A stretch of DNA of 64,000 nt from assembly GCA_964020085.1 (NCBI GenBank), contig OZ026608.1, positions 5,734,824 through 5,798,823 of the forward strand, read 5' to 3'. Each line of letters starts with the position of its first letter. Within the stretch, counting starts at the first letter, position 1. The notes under the pieces are model-generated. The model did no database searches. It had not been told where the DNA came from and was given only the letters and a program-made list of their open reading frames with translations. This stretch comes from Micromussa lordhowensis (taxonomy: Eukaryota; Cnidaria; Anthozoa; Scleractinia; Lobophylliidae). This document shows positions 46,521 to 58,300 of the stretch, in pieces. Position numbers and translations under genes: made by a program.

Positions 46521-49500
46521 ATGGGAAACCAGGATGGCAAGACTGGGGATTCGCGGAGCTAATGCGAGCGTTAGAAGAATGGAAAGCTATCCATCCAATG
46601 GCCGTAAATGAGTCAGTTGGCGAGACCTCTCCTTTACCACATTTACCTCTGCGTTTTCGACCTCCACGAGCGCCGCGTCCTCCTCGTACTCCTCGCGAGA
46701 ATAGTTTTTACGCGCAAGAAGGCGGATCAACCTCACGAAACGCGTGTGTTTACTGCGATCGCGTGACTCACAGAACCTGGGAGTGTGACATTGTGACATC
46801 TCCAGCAGAACGCAGACGAATTCTACAACGCAAACGCTTGTGTTTTAACTGCACTGGAACACAGCATAATGCATCGCAATGCCGTAGCCGCACATCTTGC
46901 GTACATTGTAAACAAAGACATCATTCGTCCATTTGCGACCGTCAGACAACAGCTGGCCGCCAAACAACAGCCAACGGTGGAGTGGCGTTAACTGCGACCC
47001 AAGAAGGAGAGAAAGTGTGCCATCCTGTTGTGCTCGTCAAACTGAATGGCGTAACCTGTAGAGCCCTTTTGGATACCGGGGCAACTGCCTCTTATGCCTC
47101 GGGATACATCTTGGATCGATTAAATCTTGCACCGTCACGCACTCTAACGCGCCAAGTACAAACTATTGTGGGCACCGTTACCAAGCGAACCGAAACCTAC
47201 AACGTGCAAGTGAGTGACACAAAAGGAAACCATAACATCCCTCTCAGCGCAAACAGGATAGACCGGGCTGAACTGTTGTGCGTGGAAAATCCAAACTACA
47301 GAGAAATGATCAGAAGATACCGACATCTGAAAGGCGTGGACATGGAAGACACTGACACAAAGAGCTTACTTCCGGTTCACGTTATTCTGGGCGCGAGTGA
47401 TTACGCGAAGATTAAAACGTCGACCTCCCAGCGTACTGGAACCATCGGAGAACCTGTAGCCGAGTTCACTCTCTTCGGGTGGACTATTATGTCTCCAGGA
47501 TCAGAGCAAAACCTTGACAGCATGTTCTTGGCCCAGACGACTTCATCCAGCTATGAAGAGCTCTGCCGCATGGACGTCCTAGGCCTCGAGGATAAACCAA
47601 ATGGAGATCAGAGTGTGGTGTACGAAGAATTCATCGAACAGCTCAGCCGCAGCCCTGAAGGCTGGTACGAGACCGGCCTTCCCTGGAAAGGAGACCACCC
47701 TCCCTTGCCCTCCAACAAGTCAGGAAGTTTGAAACGACTCGGAAATCTACTCCGACGACTGGAGAAAACAGGAAAGCTTGACGCTTATGACGCAATCATC
47801 CAAGAGCAGCTACAGGAAGGAGTTATAGAAGAAGCAGAGATGGCAGCATCTGAACGAGAGTTCTACATCCCTCACAAGGCTGTCGTAAGAGAGAGCGCCG
47901 AAAGTACTAAGATGCGGATTGTGTACGATGCCTCAGCAAGAGCTTATGACTCAGCACCCTCCTTAAACGACTGCCTAGAAGTTGGACCACCTCTACAGAA
48001 TCAGCTCTGGAAAGTACTCTTAAGGGGAAGATTTCATGCAGTAGCCCTCGCCGGCGATATTCGCAAGGCGTTTCTTCAAGTGCGTATCCGCGAGCAAGAC
48101 CGAGATGCATTGCGCTTCCATTGGCTAGACGACAAGAATCCATTGCGTGTTCGCACTTACAGGTTCACCAGAGCACTCTTTGGCTTGGGGCCCTCGCCTT
48201 TCCTCCTTGGCGGTGTAATCCACCAGCATTTAAACACCTGTAGAGCTGATTTCCCTGATGCTGTTGCAGAAATAGAACGAGAGTTATATGTAGATGACCT
48301 CATTACTGGCGGGGGGACTGTCCAAGAAACGGAACAAAAGAAAGCCACAACGACTGAAATATTCCGCCGGGCCACCTTTCAGTTGCACAAGTGGCACTCA
48401 AACATCCCTGAATTGGAGATATCAGAGGACGCCGAAAATGAAGATGAATTAAGCTATGCGAAACAGCAACTAGGAGTAAAGTCCAGAGAATGTGGCCTCT
48501 TGGGCTTAAAATGGAACAAATCGACGAATGAAATTGCAGTCACGATTCCAGAAGAAGTTGTTCAACCTACTAAAAGAGGGATTCTGGGAAAAGTAGCAAG
48601 AATCTATGACCCCCTTGGTCTGATCGCGCCAATCACCTTGCAGGGAAAGCTGCTTTATCGAAGCGCCTGCGATGAGAAATCCGCCTGGGATGCAACGTTA
48701 TCTGTGTCTTTGCAACAGCAGTGGAATAAGTGGGAGCGTTCTTTACCACTTGAAGTTTCCTGCCCAAGAGCACTGACCAGCGCACAAGAACCAATCGAGA
48801 GAGTTGAACTCCACGCCTTCGGTGACGCAAGCGGAAAAGGCGTCGCCGCTGCTGTGTATGCCGTCGTCAAGCAACCAAGCACTTTAAATCAAGGACTTGT
48901 CGCGGCAAAAGCAAGACTGGCGAAGCAAGGCCTAACTATACCTCGCCGAGAGCTGGTCTCTGGTCACATGGCTGCAAACCTCCTGAACAACGTGCAAGAT
49001 GCGCTTCAAGGTTTCCCAGTAACTTCACTACACTGTTGGCTCGACAGCAGCGTTGCCTTGCACTGGATACTGGGTGGGGGAGACTACAAGCAGTTTGTAG
49101 CTAACCGAGTACGGAAGATTAGAGAGCATGCTGAGGTCATCTGGCGGCACGTACCAACCGAAGATAATCCTGCAGATCTTGCAAGCCGTGGTGGATTGGT
49201 AACTGAAGAGAACAAACTATGGTGGAGGGGACCAGAGTGGCTTAGTGACCCTAAGAAATGGCCAGAGAACCTTGTTACTGCACCTAGTAAGGAATCAAAC
49301 CAAGAGGTGAAAACCACGAAGGAACTGTTTGCCTTGGCCGTGAATTCTGATGATGAGCTAGACGAACTCCTTGAGAGGAACTCATACTGGAAAACCTTAC
49401 GAGTGTACGCCTGGATCATGCGGTTTGCCCAAAACGCTAGAACAAAAAGAGCAAGCAGAACAAAGGGACCTCTCACAGCAGAAGAAATCGAAAAGCAAAA

Positions 49501-49918
49501 CCTCTTCTGGATGTTGCGCGCCCAGAGCCAGGGGACTGAAAACTTGGAAGAAGACCGACTGAGTCTCAACTTGCAGAGAAACAAAGATGGATTGCTAGAG
49601 TGCCGTGGAAGACTACCAAGTCCCTATCCGATCTACATACCAGACACTACGACCTTTGCTGAGAAATTGGTTCAACACGCCCACAAAGCCACTCTCCATG
49701 GGGGAGTGGGACTAACTATGGCTAAAATTAGAGAGGAGTATTGGATCCCACGCCTTAGACGCCTTGCAAAGAAAGTCATCAAGCAGTGCCGGAAAGAGCC
49801 GCAGCGCCGCCTCAGCTTAACGCTGCAGCGCCAGTTTTCCGCCCAAGGAGAGATGCTGCTGTGGCTGCTACCTTCCGTATCCACGATGCTATTGAAGAAG
49901 GAGAACTTTAAAACCTGA
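46505..49918 (+). pseudogene. BEL/Pao pol: zinc knuckles, protease, RT, RNase H, truncated integrase
   Basis: Continuous frame from about 46460, meaningful from about 46505. In order: cysteine knuckles (CVYCDRVTHRTWEC, CFNCTGTQHNASQC, CVHCKQRHHSSIC), the aspartic protease motif LLDTGATAS (GAT at 47072), reverse transcriptase with the YVDD active site (48287-48298), RNase H (HAFGDASGKG at about 48811), and the integrase zinc-binding HAHKATLHGG (about 49676). After KKVIKQC the frame runs into unrelated residues and stops at 49916-49918. The DDE core and C-terminal domain are absent, consistent with an internal deletion with junction near 49790. Confidence 0.88.
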
Positions 49919-50075
49919 GAACAGGATCGAACTACGATTTTACCTATAAGCATTAGTGATTCAAAATTCAAACGAACTATGACATTTTCTTTACTTCGTT
50001 TCGTTCTATTGTCTTACTTGTAATGAGTTTATCTAGTTTCCTCTGTTTACATGTGCTTCCACGTGGAAAGCACAT

Positions 50076-50083
50076 GGGGGGAG
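50076..50083 (+). promoter_or_regulatory. polypurine tract
   Basis: 'ggggggag' lies two bases before the 3' LTR, the normal position for plus-strand priming. Confidence 0.75.
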
Positions 50084-50085
50084 TG

Positions 50086-50391
50086 TGTCGGAAACAGTGT
50101 GATTAGTGCTGTAAACGATTGTGAAATCTCACCGGAAATCGAGCGTCGCGTCATGTCTGCTCTGTATGAATAAGCTGTTTATCCTTTCGTCTAAAATATC
50201 CTTAGCCAATCAGCTTACGTTCAATTAAGGTGTGCTATAACATGAGACAACAATGAACTGTAGTTTTTTGGTGAGTGTGTTGCCAGTGAGAGATCGAGAT
50301 TGAGCCGAACTTTGTTGTGCACGCGGACTGAGAATAAAAGTAACTGGAAGAGAAAACAGCGACAGTGTGGGCTCCTGACTTATTTCCCACA
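50086..50391 (+). repeat. 3' LTR
   Basis: 306 bp, no difference from the 5' LTR seen in a side-by-side reading. Confidence 0.95.
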
Positions 50392-50427
50392 GAATTTTTG
50401 TGCTTATTGAAATATATATATATGTAT

Positions 50428-50564
50428 CTTATTAGACGTTTTGGTGTGTAGTATCGCTGTATATTTTTACGAGTTGTGCAGTACTTTGACGAGCCCGAGT
50501 CAAATAACAAACAACTCGTAAAAAATATACTTCCATACTATACACCAAAACGCCGTCTAATAAG
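50428..50564. repeat. foldback element in the minisatellite
   Basis: Left arm 'cttattagacgttttggtgt' and right arm 'acaccaaaacgccgtctaat' extend to 'ttttacgagttg' and 'caactcgtaaaa'. Arms are about 50 bp with few mismatches, separated by about 35 bp. Confidence 0.8.
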
Positions 50565-50744
50565 AGAATTATTATCCAACGATTTCTTCTCCCAAAACTC
50601 TGACTTGCCAAGGTTTTGAACTTCACGCGGCCGGGAGGAATGAGACGAGTACAAATATCTGATCTTTGTACTCGTTTCGCGCGTTATTTGTACTCTAGGT
50701 AATAGAATATTTGCAAGAAAAATACTATTTGTAGCTAATAGAGT

Positions 50745-51061
50745 GTGTGTGTGACGCCTTGGAGCAAAGGCTGGCTCATAGCATCCGGAGCTTATCCCGG
50801 TTTCTGTAGCATGAAGCGACTAGAAGTATTTCTACTTCCCCTGGATGGGATGCTAGTCCATCGCAGGTCACTCCCCCGCAGTTTTGTTAGGTTTCCCCAA
50901 CAAATAGCAGGTACACATTTATACACCTGGGTGGAGAGAGGCACTGTAGAGTAAAGTGTCTTGCCCAAGAACACAACACACTGTCCCCGGTCAGGGCTCG
51001 AACCCGGACCGCTCTCACCGGAGTCAAGCGCACTCCACATGAGGCCACCGCGCCTCCCACA
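50745..51061 (-). mobile_element. tRNA-derived SINE, copy 3, with 12-bp target duplication
   Basis: Flanked by AGCTAATAGAGT at 50733-50744 and again at 51062-51073. On the minus strand the head ('gaggcgcggtggcctcat', B-box 'gggttcgagccct') comes first, then the shared central block, and it ends in a short (AC)n tail next to the left duplication. The insertion is in the AT-rich minisatellite. Confidence 0.9.
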
Positions 51062-51073
51062 AGCTAATAGAGT

Positions 51074-52585
51074 AGTTATAGAAAATGACATATTTTTGGT
51101 TATTAAAAAATTCGTATAAAGTAGAATACTTGAATACAATGGAATATTTTAAGGTCATAGAATAGTTGTAAGCAATAGGATATTTGTGACTAGAATAGTT
51201 GTGGACAATATAATATATGCAGGCGATATAACATTGCTGGGCATTAAAATGTTAGTATATCGTATTTGTGCGTGATTATGGAGTTACTACTATTGAAAAA
51301 CCGTTTTGCTGCATCTATAAATGGTTTCTAATTTAAGAGACTTGCACATTTTTTTAAAATTCTTCCAAACGTCCATTAAATTACAAGCCCTCGCCAGAAG
51401 CATATAAGAAGCAACGTATGTTTAGTTAGCAGAATATACAACAATCATATTGGAAAGATTGCACGTTGATTGGCTGAGGTGTTCAATTCCTTCCTTATCA
51501 GTCATCATAGGCCGTTTTCCACCCAATCAAAGGAAACTGACATTTTTCATCCTATGGAAGCGCTCATAGTTTTAGACCTTTTTTGTGATCTCTTGTGATT
51601 AAATTGATCACAAGACGTGCCCGTCTGCTTAGGCCACTGTCAGGCATTATACTGGTCGGTTTTGGCCGAGACTGATCACTTGCTACGAAATTCCCTGAGG
51701 CCCGTTTCTCGAAGTTCTCGAAATGTTTTGCCACCCGGAATGCCGTAGCAAAATCTCAAACCTTAAGCTTATAGAGCTGTTTTATCCACATATTCTTAAT
51801 ATGAACAGAAGTTCCCTTCATACGAGAAACACGTGTCTAAATTAACAATTAAACGGCGAGCTCGGGGTGTGTATTAAAAAAGTAGATACCATGTTGCCTT
51901 GCGTCTTCTCAGTAATAGATCACAGACTATGTCAAAGTGTGGTTAGACTTCAGTGACACACTTGGCTATCGCCTGGTGTGCCAGGCCACGCACTGTTCTT
52001 TCCACATTTTGACATCAGCAGTCATTTATTACTGAACAGGTGCAAGGTAACATGGAGCCTGTTTGTTTTATATAACAAAGAAACAAAAAACGATGTTGAT
52101 GACGTCATCTATGTGTCTGTCCTTCAATAGATTATAACTGTAAGAACCAATGAAAGAGCTAGAATAATTATAATTAGTATAATTAGTGCCCATTTTCAAA
52201 TTTAAGAGAAGACGGGGGAGCTCATCTATTTTTTCAGTTTCTTTGTGCGTGTTAGACCCTCAGAAGTTTCAGAAGGATCCTCTCTCTCTTGAAGAACTAC
52301 GTAATATAACTCCTTTAGCCAGTCTAGGCCTGCTGCAGAAGGTTGGTTGGGCTTTAAGCAATGGATCAGCAGATTTTCACTAGCATCCGTTCCGACGGTC
52401 AGCGTGCAGTTCTCGGTTGAGTCCCTAAGTACTTCATGTATCCCTTCCAGATATTATAGTGTATCTAATACACTATAATAAGGATAAATATATTATGCTA
52501 CGTTCTAAATACACTATAATAAGGGATACACCAAGTACTTACCGTTGAGTCGATAAACACTTGGTTGTGCTTGAATACGACCAAA
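51074..52585. other. non-coding space with repeats
   Basis: Degenerate minisatellite to about 51260. An inverted pair lies at 51890-52060 ('accatgttgccttgcgtctt' against 'gcaaggtaacatgg'). The 120-bp MITE copy 2 is at 52424-52543. No gene was recognised. Confidence 0.55.
52424..52543. mobile_element. 120-bp MITE, copy 2 (exact 8-bp target duplication)
   Basis: Same ends as the copy at 7293-7396 ('taagtacttcatgtatccct' and 'agggatacaccaagtactta'). Flanked by GTTGAGTC at 52416-52423 and 52544-52551. The middle has an extra short 'cactataataaggataaat' duplication. Confidence 0.85.
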
Positions 52586-52640
52586 ACTATACATCCTCTA
52601 GTCAATAAAAGTGTTGTTCTTTGTCAGTGACTTGTATAAT

Positions 52641-52690
52641 GTTGTCAAGACGTTTCGGCTAACTCTTAAGCCTTCATCAGTTGAAAACTG
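52641..52690 (-). ncRNA. hammerhead ribozyme motif of the Penelope-like element
   Basis: The minus strand has CTGATGA, a stem II of GGCT/AGCC with loop, then GAAAC and GTC. Flanking GTTTTCAA and TTGACAAC can pair as stem I (seven of eight positions). Stem III is reduced to one or two pairs, as known for the hammerheads of Penelope-like elements. Catalytic core bases all look conserved. Confidence 0.8.
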
Positions 52691-52768
52691 CTTGATGTTA
52701 CGCGCGATTTAAAAACCTTTTAAAATTGAAACGTTACGCGCGCTGTATGCCCGTGACTCGAGAAGATT

Positions 52769-53575
52769 TTAAGTGCGTGCCAAGCACTTGTAGACTGCTG
52801 GGATGACCATGTGATCATTCCCTGCATTCGGGTCTTTTACAGACATCCAAGCTTCTAGAAAAAGCCGCTGATGGTAATGTGCCTCATGTTCAACGACTTC
52901 AACGTTTTCAAAATCCATGTGATGATGACATTCGTGAACATGACACGCAAGTTTAGAGTTGTGATCAAACATCAGGACAGCCTTTTTGTGTTCAGAAACC
53001 CGCGTCTTCAGCGATCTTTCGGTCTGGCCATAGTATACAAAATCGCACTGACTGCAATTGATTCTGTACACAACTCCAGATGATGTACGGTCGGTTTCTT
53101 CCTGCTGTTTCGGTCGAGGGAAAAGACTGTTGATGGTTCTCTGCGGCTTGTAGGATACTTGCAAACTTTGTTGCTTCAGTACGCGACCAATTCTTTCGGA
53201 GACGCCCTTGACGTAGGGAACTACTACAAAACCATTTGTGGTAGGCTTAGCTGATTTTGTTGCCAGCGCTCTTTCACATTCCTTGATGAAGCTCGAGGGG
53301 TTGTTGTTCTCTCGAAGCACCGCTTTTACTCGTCGCTTTTCCTCGAGTTTTCCTTCACCTGTGGAGGGAATGTTTCTCGCACGAAGGAGTAGCGTGTTAA
53401 CCACTGATCTTTTGTGGCACCAGGGGTGGTGAGAGTGAAAATCAAGGTAACGGTCTGTATGGGTTGGCTTTCTGTACACCTCCACTTCAACTGCAGTGCC
53501 GCGTCTGGACGTGATGGTGTCTTTCTTTGATAAGTTGGCTGTAAAGAGGGTCTTACATGTTCTTAATATGTTGGT
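52769..53575 (-). pseudogene. Penelope-like RT C-terminus plus GIY-YIG endonuclease (fragment)
   Basis: The minus strand reads VEVYRKPTHTDRYLDFHSHH, KRSVVNTLLLRAR, then VVYRINCSQCDFVYYGQTER and SLKTRVSEHKKAV, ending at a stop near 52769. The first part is the end of a Penelope-type reverse transcriptase; the second has the cysteine pair and 'YYGQT...R..EH' of the GIY-YIG nuclease. The frame can be followed upstream, without ATG, to about 53575, where orientation flips. The RT palm is missing. Confidence 0.88.
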
Positions 53576-53589
53576 GATATTCTAGCTCC

Positions 53590-53742
53590 AACTTAGTGAA
53601 CAAAGACAAATGGGTTAAGAACATTTCAAAACGAACATTGAGCCCCGAAGAAATTGCGGCCCTCATGAAAGGTTTTAATTTCGCCATCACCCCGAAGAAA
53701 GTTCCAGTCTCAAAAATACTGTCGTCTATTAGCCTCAGTTAA
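53590..53742 (+). pseudogene. Penelope-like N-terminal segment, inverted relative to the rest
   Basis: The plus strand reads DKWVKNISKRTLSPEE and LMKGFNFAITPKKVPV. The phrase 'LS..E...L.KGFNFA.TP...P' is typical of the region preceding the RT domain in Penelope-like elements. It stops just before the right copy of the 14-bp direct repeat. Confidence 0.8.
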
Positions 53743-53773
53743 TTACTCAATTTTTAAACACTATACATCCTCT

Positions 53774-55309
53774 GATGTCTCGGTCCTTTTCTATAAAGGG
53801 GAAGGGGGCTCTTATTCGAGGGGAGGGGAGCTGAGGGGCTTGTTTTAAGTTTTGGCCGATAGGAGGGGCGCTTATTCGAAAGGGGCGCTTATTCGAAGGG
53901 GCGCTTATTTGAGGGGAGGCGGTAATTCAAGGATTTACGGTAAAATCTACTTGTTTTCTACCATGCAAGCCGTTCCTCAGTTTCTATTCTGTTGTAGGAA
54001 CTGAGTAAGTTCAGTGAGTAGCCTAACAGTATGTAGTTGTTAGCAAAATGGAGGCCGCTTCTTTGCGTTTTCGAAGTGAATGTGAAAAGTATTTAGATAA
54101 CGTTTTGAACGACTAGTAGGTCTGTACCTAAACAATTAGATTATCCGGCGCTCTCGATTTCTCTGCCCACTGAACTCCGGCTGTGAGGTGATCATGTATG
54201 CGTGGTGGCGTTCAGGACGAAAGTATAAGGAACATAAGAGTTTGTATGTGAATATTTACGATCGGTCTTGGGAAGTAAAATATTGTCTTATTGTTAATAA
54301 AAGTACCTCACGTTACTTCCTTTTATCTGACTGCTACCTTACTGAAACAAGGTCATTTTAGCGATCGCACCCTAGGAACCAAATTGAAATGACCTAGTAC
54401 TCCTTCCTGAAAGAAAACATTGGAGCAGACACACTTTCGGGTAGGGCGGCTGTAACACAGGCTAAAAAGACCGGAAGCTACTGGAAAAAGAAACTGGAAG
54501 TTACATACAGAGTGACCTTTAACCAAAATAATTTTGCATGTTCTAATTTTGCTTGGGAAAGCCAAGGAACGCACAGGCACAGGCAGCCAAACTGGTAATC
54601 TCTTTATTAAGGGAAAACCGGGATTCAAAAAAGAAAATCGGTAAAATATCCACACCAGGAGCAAAAAACACACTTATGCAATGAGGTAAGCCATTTTTAT
54701 TGAGAATTTTCACTTTTAACTACCTCCATGGATATCTTGTGGAAAATCCCATATAAAACCTTATACTGTAATTCGATCCCATTTGGTGGCATATATGCGT
54801 TGCTTGTGTGGTTCACAGAGAGAGCTTGGGCTGCCTGCGAGGTACGCCATTCTGCGAGGAAGGTCTTTGAAATTCATAAAACCCAGCAAGCAAACGCAGC
54901 CATCGCGTATGTAAATATTTTGGACCCATTTAAAATGTTACAAGAGACCGTCTAAGAGCGCGTCAGAAAGAACAATGCTTTCGTGGCTTTCATTCACAAT
55001 CTGCTGAAATATGCTGAAATGAAACAAAACGTGAGTAAGCTGAAATAGCTACAGCGCAAAGAATATCGGGAAGCATGTAACAGATATCGCCCCTTCCCAG
55101 TCTACTTTGGGAGTAATCTTATTTCAGGACAGGAAAACGAAAATTGTTTATGCCTCAACAACAAGCGATATCATGGGCAAAAACCCCCACAATCTCTCGG
55201 TTCAACCTTGTGCTGCTAACAGATTCCGTCCTTTAGTATGAGGTGAAGTTCTTATCGGAAGGCTGGTGAAGCGAGACAGATACGATTGCATTCCGTAACT
55301 AAACAAAAG
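53774..55309. other. non-coding space before the second discoidin gene
   Basis: 53810-53930 holds a G-rich tandem phrase ('ggggcgcttattcgaa' several times). The rest gives no recognisable coding segment. 54728-54955 is open on the plus strand but resembles nothing I know. The promoter of the next gene should lie near 55.2 kb. Confidence 0.5.
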
Positions 55310-58300
55310 ATGGCGGAGTTTGGTTCCGAGCTGTATTTCCGGGTGGCTTTCATCTCGTTACTCCTTCCTTTGGCTTCAGGTGAGCTCAGTGTTATTTGCA
55401 GTATGTGAAGCAATTAAAGTTTGCTCGATTTAGGTGCGTTTTTGATTATGCATAAGTTTATTAAATGTGCTTTTGACAATTAAAGTGCGTGCTTCGTGAA
55501 TCTTTAAGCTTTGCGAGGTAATTTATGCAAAGTCTCATGAGACGGAGTTCTGTTTGAGCTTATGGTTTTTGCTCAAGACTTTCGCACTACACGATGCGGT
55601 GTTTCATCATGCATAGTGTAACAATATAAATTATTACGGGTAACAGGAGAATAATATAAGGGAGGTCGTGCATAACGGAACAATATATAGGAGGCATTAT
55701 TGCGGTTACTGCATCACTTCAAGACTGGGACACGGCTCAACTGTTCCAAACTGTGACCTGCTTTCTGTTCGCTCCAATTTTGGTTACGATATTCATGCTT
55801 TGGTGACCCAAAGTAATGCAAACTAACTTAGGCAAGATTTCCGTATAACCCCATACATTTATTATGCATACAGTTCTTTGTTTAACTAAACAATAGCCAA
55901 GACAATAGAGTCCCTTTGAGACTTTTCCGCTTTGAATAACTATAAAATTTGCCATTTTTTTTCTAAGTGTCGCATTCTTTTAAACTTAGAAAAAATTTTC
56001 GAATTTTAGGGCCAAAATACGGAAAAATGCAGCGAGTTTAAAAAGACATAGAAAAAGAAACGATTTTAAGGGCCAAATTACGGGAAAACGAAATCTAAAT
56101 TTCATTTTTATGGCGCATTCACCGCATTTAAAATTAAAGAGTAGACTAAAACCTGCTTAAAATAATAGCGATTTAGTCCTATGCGACAGTGTAAAAATGC
56201 TTTAAAAATAGCGATTTAGGCCTAAGCAAAAGCGGCTTGCGGTTACCTATAAAATGTTGTTAAGGTCAGCAAGTATTTTGATTCTGTACATTAAAGAAAA
56301 TCCTGTGCAATAAACCACTTCCTCACTTCCTCACCTCGGTCGTATTTTCTCCCTGATATACTTGTGCAAAGCCGCGGCATCAGCTGTTCTGCTTTCATTT
56401 GATGCGGTGTATTTTGTTTCCTGAAGTTCGTTATATCCATCTTTCTCGAGCCCATATTATAAAAAGCGGGCAGGTTCGATTAACGACTGTATGCACCTTT
56501 CGTGTCGCTGAAGCTGGTACTGGAGTAAAGCAATACATCTCCACTGGCACAGAAAGATGACAAACAATCAAAGATGTCGTAGACTTCAGAAGTAGCCAGA
56601 GCATTTAAAAATCGAGAAGACCATTGCGAAGATGGTCTTACAGCGGTGAAACAGTCCTTAACGTAAACGATACCGTGAGCCTATACTACTCTTCGGTCAG
56701 TTTTCAAGTGAACCCAACGAAGAAGAAACGAAACTCACAAGGGACCCAGCTGGCTAAAAAATCCAATGCATGTTTTCGTGCAGCGTGAAAATGCTTTAAA
56801 CAGATGAATAAGTAAATTGTAATGTTATTTTTTTAGTAATGTTAACGAGTCGAGTGAAATATAAATGATTTTTGGAGGGGTAATTCTCAACTGAGCCTCG
56901 TAGTGTAGTGGTGTAGAAGAGAAGCTGGTAAGCGAGAGGTATGCGAAAGGTAAGGAGTTCGAGACCTGCAGGGGAAAAAGGAAAAAAGGAAAAATAATAC
57001 GTAAGGAGCCTGGGAAATATGAAGGAGAAAAAGAGAGAAGAATGGAGGTAGGGGAAAAAGAGAGTCGGCAAAAAGACAGCGCGAAATGAAATCCTCTTTT
57101 ATTCATACAGTAAGTAATAATTATCAATGTATATATTCAATACCTTAGGGGGTTGCTATTGTCTTCTGAAACAATAGAGCGCATACATAATTAATCAATC
57201 TGCATGCATAATAAATGTATGGGGTTATATGGAAATTTTTCCACTAACTTAAGTTGCACCCAAGCAGAATGCTTAGGTTAATTGTAGTTTAGGGTGCATT
57301 TCTCTGAGAAAATCAAAGATTGGATTCCAAAATGCAACAAGTGGATTTTGCGTTTCAGTACTAAACATGGATCATGGTGCATAAAAGAATCAAAGAATCC
57401 ACTCGGGTCAAGGATTCTTGACTATTCATTAGTTCCTTGATGTACGATGATCAAGTGATCTTGTATTCATCTGTTTAGTAGATGTAAACAGAAAATGTGA
57501 TTTTTGATTCAAGAACTGGATTTTCCCAAAGAAGTTACACACCCTTACAAACAAAAAGCAGCATAGCAAATGCAAGATGAATATATTTGACCGAAATAAT
57601 TGTATTGTGTAATACAATAATTACCCCTTGTAACATGTTTTAAAACCTCTGTAATTTCCTTTTATGTCTTGTTTTAATAACAAATAAAGAAGCGTAAGCC
57701 ATTTATTACACTGTGATAAAACACGACGGGCATTTGAGAACTCAAGGGAAAATTTATGTAGAAAACACGAGTCATAGGCGAGTGTTTTCTACATTTCTCG
57801 AGTGTTCTCAGATGTCCAGAGTGTTTTATCGCAGTGTAATACACGGATTAGGCTTCTTCATTTGCTTTATGATACAGATTTTACACATACAAACCAATAA
57901 AAAACGCTTTTTCAATGTTTTATACTCTGATAAAACATAGGTTTTTGACCAATCAGAGAGCGTGCAGGATCCTATCTATGTTATAATACATAATAAATTC
58001 TTGATTTTATTTTAATGTATTGTATAATAGGTTTCACATTTCGTAACGTTTGACGACAACAGGTTTGAAAAGGGAAAAATCAGGGAAAATTAGATTTCAT
58101 TCAAGGTCAGGGAAAAGTCAGGGAGTTAGTTTTGTATCAGGTCATGGAATTTTATCTTAAGGTTGGTGCAAATTATTTTGCTACAAGTTTTTGTATAGTC
58201 AAGCCAATTTTGTTTTCAAAATTTTCTGAGTCATCCTTATTTTTGTTGATTCTTGGCCAGAATAATCATCCTCCACTGTCATTGAAAATTGCTTGACAGT

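Larger units (their letters stand above)
45293..50391 (+). mobile_element. BEL/Pao LTR retrotransposon, integrase-deleted
   Basis: Two LTRs of 306 bp, a primer-binding site, a gag/pol coding region in two frames and a purine tract. The flanking GAAT (or AGAAT, depending on where the LTR end is placed) is duplicated, and the host minisatellite reads continuously across the site. The element lacks the integrase catalytic core and whatever follows it, so it could move only with help from a complete relative. LTR identity implies a very young insertion. Confidence 0.93.
52586..53773 (-). mobile_element. Penelope-like element, truncated and internally inverted
   Basis: Bounded by a 14-bp direct repeat ACTATACATCCTCT at 52586-52599 and 53760-53773. 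The 3' part (hammerhead motif, then end of RT plus GIY-YIG) is on the minus strand. A 5' protein segment is on the plus strand at 53590-53742. Such an internally inverted, 5'-truncated structure is typical of target-primed insertion with twin priming. Confidence 0.85.

Noticed and set aside
49084..49584. 166-codon minus-strand frame
   Set aside because: Antisense of the BEL/Pao pol region; no independent signature.
53238..53432. Plus-strand frames at 52.87-53.43 kb
   Set aside because: Antisense of the Penelope-like RT/GIY-YIG fragment.
54728..54955. 75-codon plus-strand frame before the discoidin gene
   Set aside because: No recognised family, no splice context joining it to a neighbour; length is expected by chance.
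56796..57127. Minus-strand frames of 91 and 100 codons
   Set aside because: They lie in the TIR element in intron 1, in an adenine/guanine-rich tract; no transposase motif could be found.
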